Assembly: GCA_025996895.1 (NCBI GenBank)
Contig: BNTW01000037.1
Span: forward strand, 1 to 26,452
Origin: Bacteroidia bacterium
GTDB taxonomy: Bacteria > Bacteroidota > Bacteroidia > Bacteroidales > Azobacteroidaceae
DNA length: 26,452 nucleotides
Direction: 5' to 3'
Of this stretch, positions 8,409-15,727 are shown piece after piece. The notes below the pieces were generated by a model that ran no database searches, had not been told where the DNA came from, and was given only the letters and a program-made list of their open reading frames with translations. How positions within the stretch are numbered: position 1 is the stretch's first letter; every line of letters begins with the position of its first letter. The position numbers and the translations under genes are program-made.

Positions 8409-9161
8409 ATGAATTTAAATAATGAATCATTAGAAAAGATGCGCCAAATGCGTCTTAACGGTATGTACGAGGCTTTTAAGAGTAATTTAGAGTCTTCCAT
8501 TAAAGAGAGTTTAACGCCCGATCAATTAGTTGCTTATTTAGTAAATAACGAATGGGACAACCGGCGTAATGCCAGTATTGCTCGCTTGATTAAACAAGCG
8601 AACTTCCGCTATCAGGCTTCCATCGAAGCCTTGGATTACACGGTAGAAAGAGGTTTGGATAAGAATCAGATACACCGTTTGGCATCGCTGGACTTTATCA
8701 AGGAGAAAAAAGACTTGTTTATTACCGGGAGTACCGGAACAGGAAAAAGCTATTTAGCGACCGCGCTCGGCTATCATGCTTGTCAAAACGGCTATAAAGT
8801 GATGTATGCCTCCACCTCGAAGCTTTTGGGACAACTCAGAGTATCTAAAGGGAAAGGAACCCTCATGCAGGACTTAAGAAAGATTGAACGGCAAGACCTG
8901 CTAATCTTGGATGACTTTGGGTTACAAGCCTTTGACTCGCAAGCAAGGGGTGCTCTTTTAGAAATCATTGAAGATCGTAATGAAAAACGGTCTATGATTA
9001 TTACCTCTCAAATACCGGTCAAGGATTGGTACGATGTCATTGGTGAAAAAACGATTGCCGATGCCGTATTGGACAGAATCGTGCACCAATCGTTGCGTGT
9101 CGAACTCTTCGGAGAATCTTTGAGAAGAAAAAAAAGCAACAAAGAAAATCGGTATGTATAA
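8409..9161 (+). CDS. istB: IstB-like ATP-binding protein of IS21
   Basis: IstB is the AAA+ helper ATPase that assists IstA in target capture during IS21 transposition. The 250-aa protein has Walker A GSTGTGKSYLATALGY (residues about 105-120), Walker B LLILDDFGL, and a sensor region SMIITSQIPVKDWYD followed by the AAA+ lid (ADAVLDRIVHQSLRVEL). Length and motif order are normal and the gene looks intact. It starts 17 bp after istA, so it would be cotranscribed with it; in the present arrangement the istA leader promoter points the other way, so expression is doubtful. Confidence 0.95.
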   Translation: MNLNNESLEKMRQMRLNGMYEAFKSNLESSIKESLTPDQLVAYLVNNEWDNRRNASIARLIKQANFRYQASIEALDYTVERGLDKNQIHRLASLDFIKEKKDLFITGSTGTGKSYLATALGYHACQNGYKVMYASTSKLLGQLRVSKGKGTLMQDLRKIERQDLLILDDFGLQAFDSQARGALLEIIEDRNEKRSMIITSQIPVKDWYDVIGEKTIADAVLDRIVHQSLRVELFGESLRRKKSNKENRYV

Positions 9162-9183
9162 ACCCCGATAATTAACAAAAAAC

Positions 9184-9215
9184 GAGAAGGATAAATCCGA
9201 TCTTCTTCTCTTTTT
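9184..9215 (+). terminator. terminator after istB
   Basis: A GAGAAG...CTTCTC stem with an inner GAT/ATC pairing is followed by TTTTT. The loop-side 16-mer ATAAATCCGATCTTCT (9191-9206) also occurs at 7209-7224 in the istA leader, so the element has a subterminal repeat on each side. Confidence 0.6.
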
Positions 9216-9371
9216 GAAGCTAAATTTTATCGCTAAAAATACAACAAAATAAAACCACTTTTTTAGTGAAAGTTATAGCGCAAAAAAAAACAACTTTTAC
9301 TTGCTTGGAACAACAACTTTACCGGGTCACTTTGAATCGGTGGAGGGGGTCACTTTGCTCCGGTTTTTCCA

Positions 9372-10046
9372 AGCTATACGCTGAAAGCGGGCGATTACAC
9401 GACCACCCTGTCGGGCGCAACCAACGAAGTAAACAACTATTTCGAAGCCGGCGCATACCTTATTAGTATATGGAATACCGCAAACAATATTTCGGTTGCC
9501 GGAACAACCGCTACGGCCAATTACGCGGCGGGTGAATTGGGCTGGCTCTTTACCGGAACAGAAACCGTTACGATAGAAAAGGACAAAACCCACGCCTTTA
9601 CCGTTACCATGCACCAGCAAGTGCGGCAGCTGACGCTCGAACTCGACATTACGGGCGATGCCCGCGACCGAATCACAGGCATTGATGCAACCCTTTCGGG
9701 CGTGGCGGGAGCTATCGACATTACAAACGGCAACCCGGCAGGCAATCCCGTAACGGTTACACCCGTATTTACGCAGGCAAACGGAAAATATTCGGCAACA
9801 ATACGGCTGTTGGGCATTACCGGCAATACGCAAACCCTGTCGCTAACGCTGCATTTTGCAGATAACAATCCGGCAAATTACACGCTGAATTCCGATTTGT
9901 CCACCCAGCTGGCAACATTCAATGCCGATAAGAAAATGCCGCTCACGCTGCAATCCATTCTGACGGTAGTGCCTACACCAACGGGATTAACATCTACCAT
10001 CGCCGATTGGATACGGGGAGATACAAACACAGGAACAGCAGAATAA
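9372..10046 (+). pseudogene. fimbrial subunit (FimB/Mfa2-like), 5' part lost at IS21 junction
   Basis: The frame is open from the first base after the IS21 right end (SYTLKAGDYTTTLSGATNEV) to the stop at 10046, giving 224 codons of beta-rich, Thr/Asn-rich protein. The segments GAYLISIWNTANNISVAGTTAT and VRQLTLELDITGDARDRITGI resemble the Mfa2/FimB or related fimbrillin families. The C-terminal strand (TIADWIRGDTNTGTAE) resembles the end of the next gene's product (TITNWTAVNAIPGTAEM), suggesting related domains. The signal peptide, lipobox and N-terminal domain are gone. It precedes the intact fimbrillin by 40 bp on the same strand and was probably the first gene of the pilus operon. An internal ATG at 9537 is not a credible start. 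Confidence 0.65.
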
Positions 10047-10086
10047 AAAAAGAGTATTATTCACAATTTAATAAATAATTTACAAG

Positions 10087-11043
10087 ATGAAAAAAGTAAG
10101 ATTCTCAACAACGGTTGCCATTGCAGCCATCGCTCTGTCGATCGTGACAATTTCGTGTAACACAAATGTTGAACCCGAAATGGATGATTCAAAGGTTGAA
10201 CTCCGCCTTGCAAGCGGTGTGGAAGTGCAAAAAGCACCGCAACTGCGGGCGGCTTTCGCAGGCTCCAACACGCAAATCCCCAACGGGCAAACTGTTCACG
10301 TCTGGGTGGATGAAACCGGAGGCTCACAGATGTACGCAAACAACACACTGACAGCCACCGGTGGCGGCGGCTTTACAGGCGGAACGTCCATGTTCTTCCC
10401 GCAAAGCGGAGGCAATGTGGATATTTACGCCGTTCACACCAACGCTGTGCTAACCTCCTATCCGACGGCAGCTCTTACGCATACGGTAAGCACCGACCAG
10501 ACCGCTCTTCCCGGTTACGCGCCTTCCGACCTGCTGTATGCAAAGAAGACAAACGTGGCCAGGACAACCGCTGCCGTGCAGCTTACGTTCTATCATTTGC
10601 TTTCCAAATTGCAGGTGGCGATTGTCTTAGGCAACGGCTTGGCACCTGCCGACATTGCGGGCGTAACCATCGGCGGGACCAAGCTCTCGGCTGACTTTAC
10701 GCTTGCCAAAGCAACTGCTCCCGATGCTATAGCCATCACCGCAAGCGGAACAGATGGCGACATCACAATTGGCGCGGACATATCGACTAACTTCGCCGGG
10801 GGTATTCAGTACAACGACGTGATAATCGTGCCTCAGACGGTTGCGGAAGGTACGGCATTTATCACTGTCCACCTGGTGGCGGGCGGCGACTTGGTTTACA
10901 AAATTCCGGCGGGCGGCATTACGTTTGAGAGCAGCAAGAAGTATGAATACCAAATCACTGCCAACCTGACCGGTCTCACGCTCACCAGCACGATTACAAA
11001 CTGGACGGCGGTGAATGCCATTCCCGGGACGGCGGAAATGTAA
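10087..11043 (+). CDS. fimbrillin-family lipoprotein
   Basis: The 318-aa product begins with a lipoprotein signal (IALSIVTISC, Cys at about residue 24). It continues with the Mfa-like fimbrillin pattern: an Arg-rich processing-type region (KAPQLRAAF), DLLYAKKTNVARTTAAVQLTFYHLLSKLQVAI and a C-terminal strand (LTLTSTITNWTAV). In Bacteroidales such lipoproteins are exported, cleaved after an Arg by a gingipain-like protease and polymerised by strand exchange into surface pili. The phrase VQLTFYHLLSKLQVAI corresponds to the conserved core 'F-x-H-x-[ML]-[SA]-[KR]-[LI]' of these proteins. Composition is much richer in G+C than the flanking housekeeping DNA. Whether it is a stalk or accessory subunit cannot be told. 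Confidence 0.85.
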   Translation: MKKVRFSTTVAIAAIALSIVTISCNTNVEPEMDDSKVELRLASGVEVQKAPQLRAAFAGSNTQIPNGQTVHVWVDETGGSQMYANNTLTATGGGGFTGGTSMFFPQSGGNVDIYAVHTNAVLTSYPTAALTHTVSTDQTALPGYAPSDLLYAKKTNVARTTAAVQLTFYHLLSKLQVAIVLGNGLAPADIAGVTIGGTKLSADFTLAKATAPDAIAITASGTDGDITIGADISTNFAGGIQYNDVIIVPQTVAEGTAFITVHLVAGGDLVYKIPAGGITFESSKKYEYQITANLTGLTLTSTITNWTAVNAIPGTAEM

Positions 11044-11080
11044 CATTGATTCGAGAAAAGCGTTCTTTGGCATATTGGTT

Positions 11081-11170
11081 TACACCTCAGCCGGCAACTA
11101 TAAGAGCCTGATTGTTTATCAAAAAGCGGAAGCTATTTACGACATCACTTATTATTTTTGCCACAACAGA
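11081..11170 (+). pseudogene. relic of a four-helix-bundle (suffix-domain type) gene
   Basis: Within the 189-bp gap between two fimbrial genes an open frame reads SAGNYKSLIVYQKAEAIYDI then TYYFCH. This is the N-terminal signature of Bacteroidota four-helix-bundle proteins (S23-like; GNYKxLxxYQKAExIYDxT). Only about 28 codons remain; the frame then turns into unrelated sequence and stops at 11206. The rest of the gap holds nothing recognisable. The identification rests on the remembered family start motif. Confidence 0.5.
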
Positions 11171-11232
11171 CAGTCATACAACACTCAAAAACGTGTAAAC
11201 CTTTGATTTTTTAACAAAATAAAAGTGATTTA

Positions 11233-12960
11233 ATGATGAAGACTTTAAGGGCCTTAAATCCCTTAATGATGATGGCAGCAGCGATAGCCTTTGCCGCTTG
11301 CGACAACGAAGAATTGCCCACAGCGCAAGGCGAACCCCTGCAAATTCTTGTCGAAGGGCAGGATTTCACTTCCAGCGAGCCACAGCTCCGCGCCTCCGGA
11401 AACCCGCAACTCCGCGCTGCCGTTGGCGACAATTACCGGGTAAACTTTACCGATGGCGACGAAATCGGCATTTTCTCGCTGGCAAGCGACGGAACAACCA
11501 TTCTCGACAACAACGTGCCGTACTCCTATCAGAGCGGAATATGGCAGCAGGCAGGCACAGCGCAGGCTTACAGAAGGACAGGCGCCAGCTATGTGGCATA
11601 CTTTCCCTACAATGCGGCGAACAACGGCAAGACAATAGTGGAGATTGTCGCCGCTTTTACGCCGCCGGCCAACCAGAGCAACGCAGGCAACCACACCTTA
11701 TCCGGGCTGATGACGGGAACGGAAACGCTTTCGGGCGCAACGCTCAACATCACGCTCAACCACGCCCTGTCGCTGCTGGAAATATCCCTGCCTCCGGGAG
11801 CTACCGGCGTGAGTATATCCTTAGACGGGGGGACGGACATTGCAACCTTCCTCTATCCCGTCGACGCGGAGACTTTCCGCTATGTCGTAAAGCCCGCAGC
11901 GACGGCAACCCTGAGCGGCAAATACACCATGGGAAGCAATTCCTACCTCTGGAGCCGGAGCCTGAGCCTTGAGGCGGGAAAATATGCCAGGGTGAGCCTC
12001 AAGCACACCGGCGACGGAACGGCAACCGACCCTTACTGCATTTACACCCTGGCGGACATGCAGAAAACCGGCACCGGCACCGATGGCTGGACGCTCGCCA
12101 AGCACTACAAACTGATGACCAACCTGGCACTGGGCAATAGCTGGACGCCCATTGGCGACAACGCAAACCGGTTTACCGGAAGCTTTGACGGCGACGGGCA
12201 TACCCTGGACATCAACGGCGTCAACGCTATCGACAACAATTCGATGGTGTATGCAGGACTGTTCGGCGTAATCGGCAGCGCCGGTACGGTAATGAACCTG
12301 TCCGTAAGCGGCACGATTTCCAACACGCTGTCGACGAATGTTTTTTTTTATGCGGGAGGAATTGCAGGTATGAGCTATGGAACCATCGAAAGGTGCTTTT
12401 CGTCTACCAATATAACCGCTAATGGAATAACTGCAAATGCAGGCGGTATTGCCGGAGACAATCGCGGAAAAATCCGTAATTGCTTCAGCACCGGTTCAGT
12501 AACAACCTATGCGCAGAGCGGAAACAGTGCTGGCGGTATCGTAAGCATAATAAGTCAAGCCTCCTCCGTCATTGAGAACTGTTATAGCCAAGGCGCAATA
12601 AGCACCACCGGTTTGAACGTTGCCGCCGGAATTGCAGCGAGTTCTTCTGAAAGTTCCATTTTTAATTGCGTATCGCTGAACAGCAGTATTAGCAGCGACA
12701 TGGGTAAAGCCCGGATAGTCGCAAATGTATATCTCGGAACGTATCAGAATAATTACGGCAAAACCGGCATACCGGGTAGCGGGACTCCATACGGGATAGA
12801 CGGCGATGATTGTGCAGATACGCCCACAGAGGCGTGGTGGGGAACCGCTGCCAACTGGAAAACCGACGGCGGAGCTTCTGCCTGGGATTTCACGAATACC
12901 TGGATAATGGGCGCAGACGGTTATCCCAAATTGCGGGTCATGAAAATGTCTGAACCTTGA
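11233..12960 (+). CDS. fimbrillin-like lipoprotein with GLUG repeats
   Basis: The 575-aa protein starts with a lipoprotein signal (MMMAAAIAFAAC, Cys at about residue 23). It has a fimbrillin-like N-terminal domain (NFTDGDEIGIFSLASDGTT; YVAYFPYNAA; LNHALSLLEISLP). From about residue 330 there are GLUG-type repeats: YAGLFGVIGSAGTVMNLSVS, AGGIAGMSYGTIERCFSSTN, AGGIAGDNRGKIRNCFSTGS and AGGIVSIISQASSVIENCYS. GLUG repeats form beta-helical or adhesin-like stalks in surface proteins. The combination suggests a pilus tip or accessory adhesin rather than a stalk subunit. It ends in WIMGADGYPKLRVM followed by KMSEP; the last codons and the stop lie inside the left arm of an intergenic palindrome. Confidence 0.85.
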   Translation: MMKTLRALNPLMMMAAAIAFAACDNEELPTAQGEPLQILVEGQDFTSSEPQLRASGNPQLRAAVGDNYRVNFTDGDEIGIFSLASDGTTILDNNVPYSYQSGIWQQAGTAQAYRRTGASYVAYFPYNAANNGKTIVEIVAAFTPPANQSNAGNHTLSGLMTGTETLSGATLNITLNHALSLLEISLPPGATGVSISLDGGTDIATFLYPVDAETFRYVVKPAATATLSGKYTMGSNSYLWSRSLSLEAGKYARVSLKHTGDGTATDPYCIYTLADMQKTGTGTDGWTLAKHYKLMTNLALGNSWTPIGDNANRFTGSFDGDGHTLDINGVNAIDNNSMVYAGLFGVIGSAGTVMNLSVSGTISNTLSTNVFFYAGGIAGMSYGTIERCFSSTNITANGITANAGGIAGDNRGKIRNCFSTGSVTTYAQSGNSAGGIVSIISQASSVIENCYSQGAISTTGLNVAAGIAASSSESSIFNCVSLNSSISSDMGKARIVANVYLGTYQNNYGKTGIPGSGTPYGIDGDDCADTPTEAWWGTAANWKTDGGASAWDFTNTWIMGADGYPKLRVMKMSEP

Positions 12961-13052
12961 TTTTCAGGATTTTAAGATTAACAGGATTGAAGAAAAAAAT
13001 CCTGAAAATCTTTTAATCCTGAGAATCCTGATTCAGACAAAAGGTTCAGACA
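12947..13052. repeat. palindromic intergenic repeat (MITE-like) after the GLUG gene
   Basis: Perfect 12-bp outer arms TGTCTGAACCTT (12947-12958) and AAGGTTCAGACA (13041-13052) enclose a long imperfect hairpin built from repeats of AGGATT/AATCCT. The inner right side includes CCTGATTCAGACAA. I recall similar 'AATCCTG...CTGATTCAGACAA' palindromes scattered between genes in many Bacteroidota genomes. The stop codon of the upstream gene lies at the edge of the left arm. It could also act as a transcription terminator or processing site between the two lipoprotein genes. Confidence 0.7.
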
Positions 13053-13081
13053 ATTAGAAATAACATAAACAGAAGTAAAAC

Positions 13082-14566
13082 ATGAAACACATAATTTTAA
13101 GAACATTCATGGGAATTGCGGGAACGGCGATGCTGTTTGCCGCCTGCAATAACGATGACGGCGACGCAGGGGCGTTGCGCGCAACTCCCCTACAATTGGC
13201 CACGCAAATGGATGCCCCGCAGACACGCGCCTCCGCCAACAACACCTGGGACGGCGGCGAGCAGGTCATGGTGAGCATCGACAACGCGGCGGCAACGTCT
13301 TTTACGGTAGCTGCCGACAAAACAACGCTCACACCCGCGACGCCCATCTACTGGACGCTCGCAACGCAAAGCCTTACGGCGCGGGCGTGGTATCCCGCTG
13401 CATGGACGATGCAGGCCGACCAGAGCACAGCGGCCAAACTGCAAGAAGCCGACTTCCTCTTTGCGCCCACCACCGGCACGCTTTCGGGCAGCGGCAGCGG
13501 TGAGATTGCCCCGCTCAAAAGCGGTAGCGCCGACACGTACACCGCCCTGCTTATTCCGCGGGACATGACGGCTGCAAACTTTATCCGCGTTGCCATCGGC
13601 AGCGAAGATTATTACTACAAGCCTGCATCGGGCGAGGCCAACCTTGCGGCAGGATCTTCCTATACCTACAACATCCTGGTGAAAAAGACAGGCCTGGACG
13701 TAACCGTCGTGAACAACGGCGCGCAGTGGGCGGCAGGCAGCAACGATACGGTTACGGCCGTTCCCCTTGTGCTTAAACTTATTTTGGCTTCGACAGGGGC
13801 AGGCGCATTTGTGAGCGGTAACTCCACCACGGCAACCATAACGGCTGCGGCGGAAAGGAACGGCAACTCTGTGGCCATCGGCGCCAACCCCGTAACCTGG
13901 ACAGTGATCAATTCTTCCATCACCGCCGCATGGTGGGGAGATTCCGGCGGCCGGTCCCGTACTTCCGGCGCAATGAATGGGCTGGCCTGGGGGACAACGC
14001 CCATATCCTTGCATGGGTATGAAGATACAAGAACGAATATGAGCGGCGTCGTCGGCAGCGGCGGTGGCGGCGGCACAGGCTCCGCTTATGCAAGCCCAGA
14101 CACCGGCGCTACAGCGACCCTGACGGATATTGTGGGTTCGCGGCAAGTGGAACTGAGGGCGGAAGTAACCATAAACGGTGAAACGTATGCAGGGGCAACA
14201 ACGATAAATTTCGGCAACGGGCCGCTTTCGGAGTTCAAAAGAGCACCGAATGGCAGTAAGAATTGGGCTAACGCCGGAAGTAATTGTGGCGATGCCGGAA
14301 ATCCCAATAACACCGGATATCAGCCCAGCACCAAATTGCCGAGACAAGAGCAGTTGCAGGCCGTCGCCGGTAGTGGGAATGGCGGCAGGCAAGGCGCGGC
14401 CCATGCCGCCGGATGGCGTGATGATACTAACGATTCTGGCTGGTTCCTCTACTGGATTGGCGAGGCTAACGGCACTGGCAATGCCAGGGTTGTGAACCTC
14501 GGCGACGGCGGCACCGGCTGGATCAGCGTCAGCAACGACATCCCCGTGGCCGTTTGTGTGCCTTGA
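13082..14566 (+). CDS. fimbrillin-family lipoprotein with C-type-lectin/DUF1566-like C-terminus
   Basis: The 494-aa product has a lipoprotein signal (GIAGTAMLFAAC, Cys at about residue 22) and a fimbrillin-like N-terminal half (NNTWDGGEQVMVSIDNAAAT; YWTLATQSLTARAWYP; DFLFAPTTG). A middle Thr/Ala-rich domain follows. The last 110 residues change character: KLPRQEQLQAVAG, then FLYWIGEANGTGNARVVNLG and a final VAVCVP. That pattern follows the DUF1566/FISUMP-like domains (LPT-x-x-E-L-Q ... YW-S-x-E ... A-x-x-V-x-F ... V-R-C-V), which have a C-type-lectin or formylglycine-enzyme-like fold. Such a domain at the end of a fimbrillin is expected in a pilus tip adhesin. The terminal codons are very rich in NNC triplets. 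The neighbours suggest it is the last gene of the pilus cluster; a strong hairpin follows. Confidence 0.75.
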   Translation: MKHIILRTFMGIAGTAMLFAACNNDDGDAGALRATPLQLATQMDAPQTRASANNTWDGGEQVMVSIDNAAATSFTVAADKTTLTPATPIYWTLATQSLTARAWYPAAWTMQADQSTAAKLQEADFLFAPTTGTLSGSGSGEIAPLKSGSADTYTALLIPRDMTAANFIRVAIGSEDYYYKPASGEANLAAGSSYTYNILVKKTGLDVTVVNNGAQWAAGSNDTVTAVPLVLKLILASTGAGAFVSGNSTTATITAAAERNGNSVAIGANPVTWTVINSSITAAWWGDSGGRSRTSGAMNGLAWGTTPISLHGYEDTRTNMSGVVGSGGGGGTGSAYASPDTGATATLTDIVGSRQVELRAEVTINGETYAGATTINFGNGPLSEFKRAPNGSKNWANAGSNCGDAGNPNNTGYQPSTKLPRQEQLQAVAGSGNGGRQGAAHAAGWRDDTNDSGWFLYWIGEANGTGNARVVNLGDGGTGWISVSNDIPVAVCVP

Positions 14567-14585
14567 GGGTTTTCGGGGTTTGTTT

Positions 14586-14618
14586 AGTAGGGGCGGGCTT
14601 GTTTCGGCCCCTGCTTTA
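14586..14618 (+). terminator. hairpin after the fimbrial cluster
   Basis: AGTAGGGGC (14586-14594) pairs with GCCCCTGCT (14607-14615), with one G-T pair, across a 12-base loop, followed by TT only. It lies 20 bp after the stop of the last fimbrial gene. A terminator is the simplest reading although the U-tract is poor. Confidence 0.5.
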
Positions 14619-14724
14619 AGCCTGCATAGGTTGGGGTGAGGGAAGCGATGCGTATTTTGCGGGGCTAAATAATAATTTAACCAAATAATCACGTTCATTT
14701 GTTTTTCTTCTGAAATATTGTTCT

Positions 14725-14732
14725 TATCTTTG
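14725..14732 (+). promoter_or_regulatory. -7 element before toxin-antitoxin pair 1
   Basis: TATCTTTG fits TAnnTTTG and lies 39 bases before the antitoxin ATG. The nearest TTTG (14698-14701) is 23 bases upstream, slightly farther than usual. Confidence 0.45.
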
Positions 14733-14771
14733 TCCAACAAATAAGAATATCAAACATTAATAATAATAACT

Positions 14772-14975
14772 ATGGTAGATACAGTGTATTTAGATGATAC
14801 AACCACTAAGTGCCGGAAATTATTAAAAGAATTTCCCCATTATAAACAGGGTTTTCAGTTAGAAAATCCCGCTACGAATGGTATTGTACCTGAAGGATAT
14901 ATGACACCTGAAGAGTTTCGAACAGAAGCCAAAACAAGCCTGACCAAAATATTAAACGAACATGGTATTTATTAA
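14772..14975 (+). CDS. putative antitoxin of a RelE/ParE-type pair
   Basis: This 67-aa acidic protein (VYLDDTTTKCRKLLKEFPHY; GYMTPEEFRTEAKTSLTKIL) overlaps the next gene by 14 bp. The call rests on size, overlap and its position directly before a RelE/ParE-like toxin. The PEGYMTPEEFR segment is reminiscent of antitoxins found with such toxins in Bacteroidota. No DNA-binding motif is clear, so its mode of autoregulation is unknown. Confidence 0.6.
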   Translation: MVDTVYLDDTTTKCRKLLKEFPHYKQGFQLENPATNGIVPEGYMTPEEFRTEAKTSLTKILNEHGIY

Positions 14976-15273
14976 CAACCAAGCCAAAACCGACTTAGAT
15001 AATATTGTAATTGGTTTATTAGAGTGGAAAAAAGTTATTCTTACTGTTCCCGAAGTCATGCAATATGTAGATGATATTGTTAATATTTGCTATCAATTAG
15101 ATACTGCGATTTGCCATACAAGGGTCAGATACAAAGACCATTTGAAATATGGCAGGTATTCATATCTTTATAAACGCAATAGAAATACTGTGTGGTATAT
15201 CATTTACGATATAAATGATTTTGACAATGTATTTGTAAACAAAATAATCAACAATTATCTGACAATTTCCTAA
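14962..15273 (+). CDS. RelE/ParE-superfamily toxin
   Basis: The 103-aa protein has the layout of the RelE/ParE fold: an N-terminal strand and helix pair (VFINNQAKTDLDNIVIGLLE), then a long helix. A basic strand region follows (RYKDHLKYGRYSYLYKRN) and then closing strands (TVWYIIYDINDFDNVFVNKI, ending INNYLTIS). Toxins of this fold act either on ribosome-bound mRNA or on gyrase; which applies here cannot be told. The conserved-looking Arg/Lys/Tyr cluster in the third block is where catalytic residues lie in RelE homologues. The pair looks intact. Confidence 0.7.
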   Translation: MVFINNQAKTDLDNIVIGLLEWKKVILTVPEVMQYVDDIVNICYQLDTAICHTRVRYKDHLKYGRYSYLYKRNRNTVWYIIYDINDFDNVFVNKIINNYLTIS

Positions 15274-15310
15274 TATAAATTATTATTTAGCACCGCAAAA
15301 AAAGATTTAG

Positions 15311-15409
15311 CCCTGCTCATCGTAGCGTGCAAATAATGAATGAGAAGTTTGAATGCCAGCCGGAGGCCGGGTTTTAAACTGAGGCAGTCTGGAGGTTACG
15401 CCGAACTCA
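15311..15409. repeat. 99-bp repeat, copy A
   Basis: It is identical in length to 16699-16797 and agrees at 91 of 99 positions; the first 48 bases are exact. It contains a CCGG/CCGG hairpin and a second, degraded stem. No coding capacity or known element is recognised. Confidence 0.85.
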
Positions 15410-15455
15410 AGACGCAAATCTTGTTCAATCTCATTTTATTATTCTAATTTATTCG

Positions 15456-15463
15456 TACCTTTG
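15456..15463 (+). promoter_or_regulatory. -7 element before the PIN toxin-antitoxin pair
   Basis: TACCTTTG fits TAnnTTTG. It lies 28 bases before the antitoxin ATG at 15491, between repeat copy A and the gene. No clear -33 TTTG is present. Confidence 0.45.
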
Positions 15464-15490
15464 TATAGATTTTATATAAAAATATATAGT

Positions 15491-15727
15491 ATGGATAGTG
15501 TAAGTGTAAATATTCTTAATCCTAAAGCATTTGTTCTATTGAAAGACCTTGAAAAATTGAATTTGATTTCAATAGAAACGGGGAGAAAAGTACAAAAAAA
15601 AGAAAAAAATTTAATAAATGTGATTAGGAGTTTTCGGGATAAAATTACCGAAGAACCGCTTAGTATGGAAGAAATCACAGCCGAAGTTGAATTAGTAAGA
15701 ACTGAACGGTATGCAGCTAATAAATAA
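15491..15727 (+). CDS. antitoxin of a PIN-type toxin-antitoxin pair
   Basis: This 78-aa protein starts at ATG 15491 (an upstream TTG extension is unlikely). It reads SVNILNPKAFVLLKDLEKLN, then LISIETG, and ends SMEEITAEVELVRTERYAAN. Short Bacteroidota antitoxins that begin 'V-x-I-L-N-P-K-A-x-x-L-L-x-x-L' and end 'P-x-x-E-E-I-x-x-E-V-E-x-V-R' are paired with PIN toxins, and here the next gene, overlapping by 17 bp, is a PIN protein. Confidence 0.75.
   Translation: MDSVSVNILNPKAFVLLKDLEKLNLISIETGRKVQKKEKNLINVIRSFRDKITEEPLSMEEITAEVELVRTERYAANK

Larger units (their letters stand above)
6551..9371 (+). mobile_element. IS21-family insertion sequence, internally rearranged
   Basis: The element is bounded by terminal inverted repeats that start TGGAAAAACCG. 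The left end is at 6551-6578; the right end, read on the - strand, is at 9371-9344; about 23 of the first 26 positions agree. Inside lie istA (split and partly inverted) and istB, in the order usual for IS21. Each end carries iterated 17-bp boxes of the type AAACTGCCCCCCTCCAC. The flanks show no target duplication: TTAG precedes the left end and AGCT follows the right end, whereas IS21 elements normally make a short duplication. The left flank is a truncated regulator and the right flank is a 5'-truncated fimbrial gene, so host DNA was probably deleted or recombined next to the element. Confidence 0.85.

Noticed and set aside
11298..11972. A 224-aa frame overlapping the GLUG lipoprotein
   Set aside because: It is an Arg/Gln-rich frame-shifted shadow; the lipoprotein frame has a lipobox and recognisable repeats.
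13190..14740. A 516-aa open frame on the - strand opposite the last fimbrial gene
   Set aside because: It arises from the GC-rich codons of the true gene; the sequence is Arg/Cys/Gly-rich with no domain, and the sense frame has a signal peptide and family motifs.
14567..14771. A diversity-generating retroelement template or reverse transcriptase next to the lectin-like gene
   Set aside because: No second copy of the variable-looking segment and no reverse transcriptase motif is visible; only a hairpin and a promoter are present.
15311..15409. An integron attC site
   Set aside because: No convincing RYYYAAC/GTTRRRY core pair was found and no integrase is in the window; a cassette-like idea is kept only as a question.
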